NCBI RefSeq assembly: GCF_003952465.1
Contig: NZ_CP034448.1
Coordinates: 5,495,001 to 5,559,000 of the forward strand
Origin: Mesorhizobium sp. M1B.F.Ca.ET.045.04.1.1
Lineage (GTDB): Bacteria; Pseudomonadota; Alphaproteobacteria; Rhizobiales; Rhizobiaceae
DNA length: 64,000 nucleotides
Direction: 5' to 3'
In this document: one piece after another, positions 35,173 through 43,196 of the stretch
How positions within the stretch are numbered: the stretch's first letter is position 1
Layout of the letters: the number at the start of each line of letters is the position of its first letter
Made by a program: the position numbers and the translations under genes
Notes under the pieces: generated by a model
Databases searched by the model: none
What the model was told of the DNA's origin: nothing
The model's input: the letters and a program-made list of their open reading frames with translations, nothing else

Positions 35173-35781
35173 ATGCCGACGCTCTATGCGCTCAAGCCGG
35201 CTTTCCAGGACAGGCTGCGGCCGCTGGTCGAGAGGCTGGCGGCAATGGGCATCACGGCCAACGGCATAACGATACTTGCCGCTTTGCTGTCCATTGCTGC
35301 CGGAACGGCGATTGCGCTTCTGCCGGGTTGGCGCATAGTTCTTCTTCTCATCCCCATCGTGCTATTCGTTCGCATGGCGCTCAACGCCATGGACGGCATG
35401 CTGGCGCGGGAGCATGGCCAGGCCTCGACGCTCGGCATGTATCTCAATGAAATCTGCGACGTCGTCTCCGACCTCGCGCTGATCCTGCCATTTGCCGCCT
35501 TTCGGCAGTTTGGCGCCTGGGGTGTCGTCGCCTTCGCCATCGCCGCGATGCTCACCGAATTCGCCGGCGTGCTCGGCATCGCCGCGGGCATCGGACGCAA
35601 CTATGCCGGGCCGTTCGGCAAGAGCGACAGGGCGCTGGCGCTCGGCGTGGCCGCGGTGCTTTGCGCCGCCGGACTCTGGCCGGCATCGATCGCGCCGTTT
35701 GTGTTTCCAGTCATGGCAACGCTTTCGCTGCTGACCGCCATAAACCGGATACGCGCCGGTCTTATTGGCAGCGCCGGCTGA
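35173..35781 (+). CDS. CDP-alcohol phosphatidyltransferase family protein (atypical motif)
   Basis: 202-residue membrane enzyme with about six helices. The signature of the family, D-x2-D-G-x2-A-R-x8-G-x3-D-x3-D, is present as N71-D74-G75-A78-R79-G88-N92-D96: the first and third Asp are Asn. These positions normally bind the divalent metals, so activity or specificity may differ. The family moves a phosphoalcohol onto a CDP-activated lipid. A CdsA-type gene for CDP-DAG is in the same cluster. ATG at 35173 has GGGGGAT nine bases upstream. Confidence 0.85.
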   Translation: MPTLYALKPAFQDRLRPLVERLAAMGITANGITILAALLSIAAGTAIALLPGWRIVLLLIPIVLFVRMALNAMDGMLAREHGQASTLGMYLNEICDVVSDLALILPFAAFRQFGAWGVVAFAIAAMLTEFAGVLGIAAGIGRNYAGPFGKSDRALALGVAAVLCAAGLWPASIAPFVFPVMATLSLLTAINRIRAGLIGSAG

Positions 35782-35817
35782 GCATCGAGGCTCGCCATGC
35801 AGCCCGGGGGAAACACC

Positions 35818-37605
35818 ATGCTTCACGAACCGATCGCCACCGCGCCGGCGCAAAGCCTTGCGCGGCAAGCGGAGGAACGCACGTTCCGCAGCCATGACGG
35901 TACGCAGATATTCTATCGCTTCTGGCCGGCCGCTTCGGCAAAAGCGAAAGGCGCGGTCGTGCTCTTCCATCGCGGCCACGAGCATGGCGGCCGCATGGCG
36001 CACCTCGTGGACGAATTGCGCATGCCCGACCATGCCTTCTATGCCTGGGACGCTCGCGGCAACGGCCGCTCCGAAGGTGAGCGCGGCTATGCTCCTTCCT
36101 TCGCGGCGCTGGTACGCGACATCGACTGCTTCATGCGCGAGATCGCCGCCAGGGACGGTTTTGCCGCGCAGGACATCGCTTTGATCGCGCAGTCCTTCGG
36201 CGCGGTGCTTGCCGCCGCGTGGGTGCACGACTATGCGCCGAAATTGCGCGCCATGGTGCTTGCCTCGCCCGCCTTCTCGGTCAAGCTCTACGTGCCCTTC
36301 GCCAAGGAAGGCATCGCGCTGTGGCAGAAGATCAAGGGTCGCTTCTTCGTCAATTCCTACGTCAAGGCGAACCTGCTCACCCATGATCCGGTGCGCATCG
36401 CCTCCTTCGAGAACGATCCGCTGATCACAAGGCCGATCGCCTCGAACATCCTCGTCGAGCTCTACCAGCACGCGGCGCGCATCGTCGCCGATGCCCGCGC
36501 CATCACCGTGCCGACGCAGCTTCTCCTGTCGGGCAGCGACTTGGTGGTGCGGCATGGCCCTCAGCACGAGTTCTTCGTCAATCTCGGCAGCCGCGTGAAG
36601 GAGCGCCATGTTCTGCCGGGCTTCTTCCACGACACACTGGGCGAGCGCGAGCGCGCCAAGGCGCTCGACCTGATCCGGCCCTTCCTCGAAGGGCAGTTCG
36701 CTTCGCCGACCGAAGCCGTCGACCTTAAGCAGGCGGACATCGCCGGCTACACGCGAGACGAGGCCGACCGGCTCGCTTCGCCACTCGACCTTCTGTCCCC
36801 GAAGGGTCTGTACTGGGCGCTCAGCCGCGCCTTCATCCGCATCGGCAGCTGGTTCTCGCGAGGCATGAAGGTCGGTGTCGGCACCGGCTTCGATTCCGGT
36901 TCGACGCTGGACTATGTCTATGAGAACGAGGCGCGCGGGCTCGGGCCGATCGGCCGCATGGTCGACCGGACGTTTCTCGACGCCATCGGCTGGCGCGGCA
37001 TCCGCCAGCGCAAGCTCAATCTCGAAGAGCTGATCGGCACGTCACTCGCGATGCTTAAGGCCGGCGGACGGCCCGGCCATATCCTCGACATCGCCGCCGG
37101 CCATGGCCGTTACGTGCTCGACGCCATCGCCAAAAGCCCCGAGCCGCCGGCCAGCGTGCGCCTGCGGGACTATTCCGACCTCAATGTCGAGCTCGGCCGC
37201 AAGCTGATCGCCGAGCGCCAATTGCCGGCGAGCGTCTCGTTCCAGCGCGCCGATGCCTTCGACGGCGACGGACTGGCCAGGCTCGATCCCGCGCCGGATC
37301 TCGCCATCGTCTCCGGCCTCTACGAGCTTTTCTCCGACAATGCGCTGATCGCCCGCTCGCTCGGCGGCCTGGCCCGCGCCATGCAGCCGGGCAGCCTGCT
37401 CATCTACACCAACCAGCCCTGGCACCCGCAGCTCGAGATGATCGCGCGCAGCCTGACCTCGCATCGCGGCGGACAGGCCTGGGTGATGCGGCGGCGCACG
37501 CAAGGCGAGATGGATCAGCTGGTCGAGGCGGCCGCTTTCGAGAAGCTCGACCAGCGCATCGACCAATGGGGCATCTTCACCGTCTCGCTCGCCAGAAGGC
37601 TCTAG
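35818..37605 (+). CDS. bifunctional alpha/beta hydrolase / class I SAM-dependent methyltransferase
   Basis: 595 residues. Residues 20-295 are an alpha/beta hydrolase: nucleophile Ser126 in AQSFG (an A-x-S-x-G variant), Asp241 in SGSD and His271 in GFFHDTLGE. A linker leads to a class I methyltransferase domain from about 385 to 595 with the SAM motif LDIAAGHG (423-430) and a DYSDLN acidic region. The hydrolase part recalls monoacylglycerol lipase-like lysophospholipases. The fusion may cleave and methylate a lipid or its head group. It follows the phosphatidyltransferase gene by 36 bases; the start has GGGGGAA. Confidence 0.88.
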   Translation: MLHEPIATAPAQSLARQAEERTFRSHDGTQIFYRFWPAASAKAKGAVVLFHRGHEHGGRMAHLVDELRMPDHAFYAWDARGNGRSEGERGYAPSFAALVRDIDCFMREIAARDGFAAQDIALIAQSFGAVLAAAWVHDYAPKLRAMVLASPAFSVKLYVPFAKEGIALWQKIKGRFFVNSYVKANLLTHDPVRIASFENDPLITRPIASNILVELYQHAARIVADARAITVPTQLLLSGSDLVVRHGPQHEFFVNLGSRVKERHVLPGFFHDTLGERERAKALDLIRPFLEGQFASPTEAVDLKQADIAGYTRDEADRLASPLDLLSPKGLYWALSRAFIRIGSWFSRGMKVGVGTGFDSGSTLDYVYENEARGLGPIGRMVDRTFLDAIGWRGIRQRKLNLEELIGTSLAMLKAGGRPGHILDIAAGHGRYVLDAIAKSPEPPASVRLRDYSDLNVELGRKLIAERQLPASVSFQRADAFDGDGLARLDPAPDLAIVSGLYELFSDNALIARSLGGLARAMQPGSLLIYTNQPWHPQLEMIARSLTSHRGGQAWVMRRRTQGEMDQLVEAAAFEKLDQRIDQWGIFTVSLARRL

Positions 37606-37618
37606 GACCCATCCACGC

Positions 37619-38941
37619 ATGCCCACCAGTGCCGAGCCCTCGTGCCTTCCGACCTCCGCCGAGCCCTATGGGCGTGTCGTCGTCCGGGCAGCGCTTTGGC
37701 TCGCATTGCTCGCGCCATTCTTCTATTCGACCTACGGTTTGGCCAACTGGCTGGCGTCGACGCGCGAGCATGTCGGCAGCATCGTGTTCTCATGGGAACA
37801 CCATGTTCCGTTCCTCGCCTGGACGATCTTGCCCTACTGGTCGATCAACCTGTTCTACGGGCTGTCACTCCTGCTCAACGACAGCCGGCAGGGCGTCGAC
37901 CGGCTGGCCGGTCGCTATCTCACCGCGCAGATCGTCGCCGTCACCTGCTTCATCCTGTTTCCACTGACCGCCACCTTCGTTCGGTCGGCAACGACAGGGC
38001 TGCCGGGTTTCCTGTTTGCCGTGCTCGGCGGTTTCGACAAGCCGTTCAACCAGGCGCCATCGCTGCACATCGCGCTTTTGGTGATCATCTGGGACCACTG
38101 GCGCCAGCGCCTCGGCGGCCCTCTCCTGCCGCTCTGGCACGGCTGGTGCTTCCTGATCGGCGCCTCGGTGCTGACGACCTGGCAGCACCACTTCATCGAC
38201 ATCCCGACCGGCGCGCTGCTCGGGGTCTTCGCGCTGTGGTTATTTCCGAGCAAGGGCGAGCTGCCCTTCGCCGGTTTTCGCCTGAGCGCCAGCTCGATGG
38301 CGAGGCGCCTTGCACTGTGCTATGGGCTGGGCGCCATCGCGGCACTTGGCGGCGCCGCCATCGGCGTCTTCTTTTCCGCAACCGCGCTTGTGCTTTTGTG
38401 GCCGGCACTGGGGCTCGCAATCGTCGCCTTCGGCTATGCCGGGGCCGGTGCCAAGGTGTTCCAGAAGCCGCAGGACGGTCGCGTGTCGCTGGCAAGCCGC
38501 ATCCTGCTCTGGCCTCATCGGCTTGGCGCGACGATCAATCTGCTTGCCTGGACGCGCAAGCTGCCGCCGGTGGTGGCGATAGCCGACGGCGTCTTCCTCG
38601 GCCGCTTCCCCGCTGCCGCCGAGGCCCATGGCTTCGACACGGTGATCGATCTTGCCGCCGAGTTGGAACGGCCGCGCACCAGCACCGGCCGCTGGATCAG
38701 CTTTCCCATGCTCGACCTGTTGCCGCCGCCGGCGGACATGCTCGACAAGGCGGTAGCCGCGATCGAGCCGGCGCGCAGGCAAGGCACGGTGCTGGTCTGC
38801 TGCGCGCTCGGCTTCCAGCGCAGCGCCACCGTCGTCGCCCGATGGCTGGTCGCGACCGGCCGCTCGCACACGCTGGCGCAGGCGCAAAAGACGCTGGCCG
38901 CATCGGGCCGGCCGGTGCTTTTCCAGGACGAGCCGGCATGA
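37619..38941 (+). CDS. PAP2 / dual-specificity phosphatase fusion protein
   Basis: 440 residues. The N-terminal membrane part (about 20-280) is a PAP2-type lipid phosphatase or inositolphosphotransferase: APSLH at 146-150 and H190-x3-D194 in WQHHFIDIP. The C-terminal cytosolic domain (about 310-440) is a dual-specificity phosphatase: general acid Asp366 in MLDLLPP and a C395-x5-R401 loop (CALGFQRS). The residue before the catalytic Cys is Cys instead of His. Together with CdsA and the phosphatidyltransferase this suggests removal of a phosphate from a lipid phosphate intermediate, for example a phosphatidylinositol-phosphate. Overlaps the next gene as ATGA. Confidence 0.88.
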   Translation: MPTSAEPSCLPTSAEPYGRVVVRAALWLALLAPFFYSTYGLANWLASTREHVGSIVFSWEHHVPFLAWTILPYWSINLFYGLSLLLNDSRQGVDRLAGRYLTAQIVAVTCFILFPLTATFVRSATTGLPGFLFAVLGGFDKPFNQAPSLHIALLVIIWDHWRQRLGGPLLPLWHGWCFLIGASVLTTWQHHFIDIPTGALLGVFALWLFPSKGELPFAGFRLSASSMARRLALCYGLGAIAALGGAAIGVFFSATALVLLWPALGLAIVAFGYAGAGAKVFQKPQDGRVSLASRILLWPHRLGATINLLAWTRKLPPVVAIADGVFLGRFPAAAEAHGFDTVIDLAAELERPRTSTGRWISFPMLDLLPPPADMLDKAVAAIEPARRQGTVLVCCALGFQRSATVVARWLVATGRSHTLAQAQKTLAASGRPVLFQDEPA

Positions 38942-39381
38942 CCGACGACACTTATCAGGAACGGACTGGCCGGTTTGCCGCCATGCTCATCAAACAGGCG
39001 GCATGGCCGGCCGCGGTCGTGATCGCCGGCGACAGCGTCGCGCCGCTGGTCGCTTCGGCGCGCGGCGGGTTCCAGTCGCCGCTCGCAGTTTTAGCGCTCC
39101 TGGTCGCGGCGGCGAGCGCCGTCATGGTGCTTGGGCTTTCAGCACTTCTCATCTTCGACGCGCTGCTGTTTCGGCTGATGGCGAGCCATGACGACGAGGC
39201 GTCGGGCGGCGCGGCGGTCGACGATCTGCTGGCGCGCATGCGGTTGAAGCCTGCCCCCTCCTCTTCGCGCCTGCTCGACGACCGCATCGCCGGAACGCGC
39301 CGCCTGCTTGCCCGCCAGCGCATCGCCTTCGCGATCTTCGTCATCGCGTTCCTGACCGCCGGATTCTGGATGCCGCGATGA
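38938..39381 (+). CDS. hypothetical membrane protein of the lipid cluster
   Basis: 147 residues with three likely hydrophobic helices (about 20-45, 47-80 with LAVLALLVAAASAVMVLGLSALLIF split by the limits of the stretch, and 125-145 near AIFVIAFLTAGFW). No known domain. It overlaps the preceding stop and the following start as ATGA on both sides, so its translation is linked to that of PAP2 and PlsC proteins. It may be a structural partner of the membrane enzymes. Confidence 0.7.
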   Translation: MTDDTYQERTGRFAAMLIKQAAWPAAVVIAGDSVAPLVASARGGFQSPLAVLALLVAAASAVMVLGLSALLIFDALLFRLMASHDDEASGGAAVDDLLARMRLKPAPSSSRLLDDRIAGTRRLLARQRIAFAIFVIAFLTAGFWMPR

Positions 39382-40037
39382 GCAAGCTTGCGCTCCGGAC
39401 CTTCACACTGCTGCAGACCGCGACGTCCGTCGGCCTGTCGGCGCTGGCATGGGCCGTGACCGGCGTGCGGCCGATCTGGAGCGGCAGCCAGCCGTCGGAC
39501 CGGCAGCGCATCTACTTCGCCAACCACACCAGCCACGGCGATTTCATCCTGTTGTCGGCATGCCTCAGCGAGAAGGAGCGCGCCATCACGCACGCGATCG
39601 CCGCCGCCGAATATTGGGGGAAATCGCGGCTGCGCCGCTTCATCGCCGAGGACATGCTGTCCTCCGTGCTGATCAGCCGGCAATGGACGAGCCCGGAGGA
39701 GAACCCGATCTCCGTCATGCTCTCGGTGCTCGACCAGGGCCATTCGCTGATCATCTTTCCGGAAGGCACGCGCAACATGAGCGACGAGTTGCTGCCCTTT
39801 CGCTCCGGGCTCTACAATCTGTCGATGGCGCGGCCGGATGTGGAGCTCATTCCCTGTTGGATCGAGAACATGTCGCGCGTGCTGCCCAAGGGCCAGTTCC
39901 TGCCGGTGCCGCTGCTTTGCCGCGTCGTGTTCGGCGCGCCGGTGGCGGTGGGACCGGGCGAGGAACGCCGCGCCTTCCTCACGCGTGCCCGCGCGGCGCT
40001 CAAGGCGCTCAACCCGCGCCCCGACCGAGACGATTGA
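39378..40037 (+). CDS. plsC: 1-acyl-sn-glycerol-3-phosphate acyltransferase
   Basis: 219-residue acyltransferase converting lysophosphatidic acid to phosphatidic acid. Motif I NHTSHGD (H50-x4-D55), motif III FPEGTRN and motif IV around ELIPCW are present. One N-terminal hydrophobic segment anchors it to the membrane. Starts by ATGA overlap with the membrane protein and ends by TGATG overlap with cdsA. It probably supplies phosphatidate for the pathway of this cluster; a housekeeping plsC likely exists elsewhere. Confidence 0.9.
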   Translation: MSKLALRTFTLLQTATSVGLSALAWAVTGVRPIWSGSQPSDRQRIYFANHTSHGDFILLSACLSEKERAITHAIAAAEYWGKSRLRRFIAEDMLSSVLISRQWTSPEENPISVMLSVLDQGHSLIIFPEGTRNMSDELLPFRSGLYNLSMARPDVELIPCWIENMSRVLPKGQFLPVPLLCRVVFGAPVAVGPGEERRAFLTRARAALKALNPRPDRDD

Positions 40038-40972
40038 TGCGCCACGAAATCAGCATTTTGATCATCGGCCTTTTCGTGGTGCTGAGCACCGCCAGCATCA
40101 CCGCCGCCACCCTGTCGGCGCGCGCGCCGAAGCCGTTGAGCGCGACGCTCGTCAATCTTACCCAGCGCATCAACGCCTGGTGGGTGATGGTGGCGCTGAT
40201 GACCGTCGCCTTCTTCTTCGGCCGCTATGGCATGACGATCCTGTTCGCGCTGATCTCCTTTGCGGCGCTGCGCGAGTTCGTGACGCTGACGCACAGCCGC
40301 CGCAGCGACCATTGGGTGCTGCTCGGCATGTTCGGCATCGTCATTCCGTTCCAGTATTGGCTGGTGTGGACGGCCTGGTACGGGCTGTTCGTCATCTTCA
40401 TCCCGGTCTACTGCTTCCTGCTGATGCCGGCGATCACGGCGCTGCATGGCGACACCGAGCGCTTCCTGGAACGCATCGCCGCGCAGCAATGGGCGATCAT
40501 GATCTCGGTCTACTGCGTCAGCCATGTCCCTGCCCTGCTGACCTTCAACGTGCCGGGCTTCGAAGGCCGCAACCTCTTGCTCATCGCCTTCCTGATCATC
40601 GTCGTGCAGGGCAGCGACGTGCTGCAGTACATCTTCGGCAAGCTGTTCGGAAAGCACCGCTTCTCGCCGACCGTCTCGCCGTCGAAGACCTGGGAAGGGC
40701 TGATCGGCGGGCTGGTCGCATCGAGCCTGCTCGGCGCGCTCTTGTCCTTCATCACGCCCTTCTCGCCTTTGCAGGCCTCGGCGGTGGCCTTCGTCGCCTG
40801 CGCGATGGGGTTCCTCGGCGGGCTCGTCGCCTCGGCGATCAAGCGCGACCAGGGCGTCAAGGACTGGGGCCATCTGATCGAAGGCCATGGCGGCATGCTC
40901 GACCGCACCGACAGCCTGGTCTTCGCCGCGCCGATCTTCTTCCACATCGTGCGCTATTTCTGGACGGTCTGA
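40037..40972 (+). CDS. cdsA: phosphatidate cytidylyltransferase (CdsA family)
   Basis: 311-residue membrane enzyme making CDP-diacylglycerol from phosphatidate and CTP. The signature S-x2-KR-x4-KD-x5-HGG-x-DR-x-D is complete (SAIKRDQGVKDWG then EGHGGMLDRTD) near residues 265-291; about eight hydrophobic helices precede and surround it. Start is a one-base overlap TGATG with the plsC stop. Last gene of the cluster; it ends seven bases from the convergent ABC permease gene. Confidence 0.92.
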   Translation: MRHEISILIIGLFVVLSTASITAATLSARAPKPLSATLVNLTQRINAWWVMVALMTVAFFFGRYGMTILFALISFAALREFVTLTHSRRSDHWVLLGMFGIVIPFQYWLVWTAWYGLFVIFIPVYCFLLMPAITALHGDTERFLERIAAQQWAIMISVYCVSHVPALLTFNVPGFEGRNLLLIAFLIIVVQGSDVLQYIFGKLFGKHRFSPTVSPSKTWEGLIGGLVASSLLGALLSFITPFSPLQASAVAFVACAMGFLGGLVASAIKRDQGVKDWGHLIEGHGGMLDRTDSLVFAAPIFFHIVRYFWTV

Positions 40973-40979
40973 CTGCCGG

Positions 40980-42068
40980 CTAAATGCGCTTGCGCATCAG
41001 CAATGTGACAACGAAGAAGGCGCCGAGCGAGCTGGTGATGATGCCGATCGGCAATTCCTGCGGCGGCAGCAGCGTGCGGGCGAGCAGATCGCTGGCCAAC
41101 AAAAGGATCGCGCCGAACAGCGCGCAGATCGCTATCAGGGGCCGGTGCAGCGGACCCGCCAGCGGCCGGCCGAGATGCGGGATCATCAGGCCGACGAAGC
41201 CGATGACACCGGCGACCGCGACGAGAATCGCGGTGGCCAGAGCGGCGATGAGGAATGTCGCGCGGCGCATGCGCGCCACCGGCACGCCGAGGCTCTCGGC
41301 AGCGCTTTCGCCGGCGAGGAAGGCATCGAAACGGCGGTGGTTCCAGTGGCCGTAGGCGAGGATGATGCCGGCGCCCAGCGCCGCCAGGCCGATATTGTCC
41401 CAGCGGGCGAGACCGAGCCCGCCCATGGTCCAGAACAGCACCGAGTGGGCGGCGCGCTGGTCGCCGGCGAAGACGAGGTAGTTGGTTAAAGCGGTGAACA
41501 TGAAGGAGACAGCGAGCCCGGCAAGGATCAGCCGCTCGGGCCCCTGTCCCCTCACCCGGGAGACCAGCAGAAGCACAATTGCCGCCGCCAATATGCCGCC
41601 GGTGAAGGCCGCCACCGGCAAGGTCCAGATGCCGAAGGAGTCGCCGAAGACGGTGATGACCGAGACGGCGCCGGCGGCGGCGCCCGAGGAAAGGCCGAAC
41701 AGGAACGGGTCGGCAAGATTGTTGCGGGTGACGGTCTGCAGCAGCGCGCCGACGACGCCGAGGCCGGCGCCGACCGCGATCGCCAGCAGCGTGCGCGGCA
41801 GCCTGAGGTCGACGACGATGCTGCCGACCGGTCCGGGCACGGCCTGACCACCCAGTCCAGCCGCACGCGCCAGCGCGCCGACGACCTCGCGCGGCGGTAT
41901 CAGCGTCGAGCCATAGGCGATCGAAAGCAGCGTGAGCGCTGCGAGTAGCAGCGCGCCCAGCGTCATCGACAGGACGAATGGCTTATGGCGCGAGCTCACG
42001 TCTTCAGGCCTGTCATCGGCCCGCCAGCGTTCGAGATTAGCCGAGATCTCCGCGAATTCGTCATCCAC
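40980..42068 (-). CDS. FecCD family ABC transporter permease (cobalamin/siderophore type)
   Basis: About 362 residues with ten predicted helices in the BtuC/FecCD pattern; conserved segments are LRLPRTLLAIAVGAGLGVVGALLQ, GLSSGAAAGA and GFVGLMIPHLGRPL. Forms the channel of the importer whose ATPase and binding protein are encoded upstream. The reading frame is open further to 42143 but runs through a palindromic repeat (42057-42117), so a start at the GTG 42068 or an ATG at 41966 is more likely. It is third in the operon controlled by the cobalamin riboswitch. Confidence 0.85.
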   Translation of the reverse strand: MDDEFAEISANLERWRADDRPEDVSSRHKPFVLSMTLGALLLAALTLLSIAYGSTLIPPREVVGALARAAGLGGQAVPGPVGSIVVDLRLPRTLLAIAVGAGLGVVGALLQTVTRNNLADPFLFGLSSGAAAGAVSVITVFGDSFGIWTLPVAAFTGGILAAAIVLLLVSRVRGQGPERLILAGLAVSFMFTALTNYLVFAGDQRAAHSVLFWTMGGLGLARWDNIGLAALGAGIILAYGHWNHRRFDAFLAGESAAESLGVPVARMRRATFLIAALATAILVAVAGVIGFVGLMIPHLGRPLAGPLHRPLIAICALFGAILLLASDLLARTLLPPQELPIGIITSSLGAFFVVTLLMRKRI

Positions 42069-42117
42069 GGGCGAAGCAGGAGCGCAGCTCCGTCGCGGAG
42101 ACCCGAGGATGACGAAG
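42057..42117. repeat. family B-like palindromic element
   Basis: Outer arms TTCGTCATCC and GGATGACGAA bound a 61-base element with an inner GGAGCGCAGCTCC dyad. It resembles the ends of the larger elements at 26671 and 54810 and lies at the 5' end of the permease gene. Confidence 0.7.
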
Positions 42118-42194
42118 TGATGGGCGTTTTCGCCATTCTCCAAGGCAGGCTATCCATCAACGGAAACACTCCCGGCTCAACCGTGCTCCAGAGC

Positions 42195-43142
42195 TCAAAA
42201 CGCTTCCGGATGCATGGCCCTGGCGATCTTGCCGATCGCCTCGATGTTGGCGGGTCCGGGCGTCAGCTCGGCGTAGCGCAGCGCCACGAAGCGCTCGTTC
42301 TTCACCGCGTCCGTCTCCTTCATCGCCGGATGGACTTTAAGGAAATCGAGCAGTTTTCGGTAACCGCCGCCATCCTGGTAATCGAGCAGGATGAGGAACT
42401 GCGGATTGCGCGACGCCACCGTCTCCCAGTCGGTGTTGCCCCAGCTCGTCTCCATGTCGGCCATGATGTTTTCCCCGCCCGCGGCGGCGATCATGGCGTT
42501 GGGGATGGCGAACTTGCCGGCGGTGAAGGGCTTGTCCTCGCCTGAGTCGTAGAGGAACACGCGCGTGCCCGTGTGGTCGCCCACCTTCGCCGTGATGCCG
42601 GCGAGCTCAGCCCTCCAGCCGGCGACCAGTTTCTCGGCCTCGGCCTCCTTGCCGAAGATCTTGCCCAGCTTCTCGACGTCGCCATAGAGCAGGTCCATCG
42701 AGGCGGCGGGCCGGTTCTTGTCGAGATGGACGCAGCTCTCGGTCAGCACCAGTGTCTTGATGCCATGCGGGGCGAGCGTGTCGGGCGTGACATCGCCGCC
42801 CGGCTTAATGCCGTAATACCAGCCGGCGAAGAAGAAATCGGGCTGCACGGCGACGAGGTTTTCCAGCGTAGGATATTTCGGCGCCAGCTCCGGGATAGAG
42901 CCCTGCTCGGTCTTGAATTCGAGGCCGACCTTGTACCAGCCGGTGATGCCGGTGAGCCCGACGATCGACGGCTGCAGCTTCAGCGCGAAAGCCATCTCGG
43001 CCATGTTGAGGTCCTGGATGACAGCGCGCTTCGGCGGCGCGTCGAAGGTAAGCGGCTTGCCGCAGCTGTCGACGGTGACCGGGAAGGCGAAGGCGGCTGA
43101 GGCGACAAGCGAGAGGGCAAGCGACAAAGCGAGGCGTTTCAC
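42195..43142 (-). CDS. ABC transporter substrate-binding protein (BtuF/FepB-like)
   Basis: 315-residue periplasmic binding protein with a signal peptide ending AFAF (about residue 20). Fold of cluster-8 helical-backbone binding proteins: KRAVIQDLNMAEMAFALKLQ, YPTLENLVAVQPDFFFAGWYYG and NPQFLILLDYQDG. Riboswitch context points to cobalamin or a cobamide as ligand. GTG start with AAGGAG at nine bases spacing. It lies between the ATPase and permease genes. Confidence 0.88.
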   Translation of the reverse strand: MKRLALSLALSLVASAAFAFPVTVDSCGKPLTFDAPPKRAVIQDLNMAEMAFALKLQPSIVGLTGITGWYKVGLEFKTEQGSIPELAPKYPTLENLVAVQPDFFFAGWYYGIKPGGDVTPDTLAPHGIKTLVLTESCVHLDKNRPAASMDLLYGDVEKLGKIFGKEAEAEKLVAGWRAELAGITAKVGDHTGTRVFLYDSGEDKPFTAGKFAIPNAMIAAAGGENIMADMETSWGNTDWETVASRNPQFLILLDYQDGGGYRKLLDFLKVHPAMKETDAVKNERFVALRYAELTPGPANIEAIGKIARAMHPEAF

Positions 43143-43196
43143 GGGATGGTGCTCCTTGTTTGCTTGGGTTCTTTGGGTTGCTTGGTTGGGGCAGGC

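Noticed and set aside
42069..42143. N-terminal extension of the ABC permease from ATG 42143
   Set aside because: The added residues come from a palindromic repeat and are unlike permease N-termini; the Shine-Dalgarno would touch the ATG.
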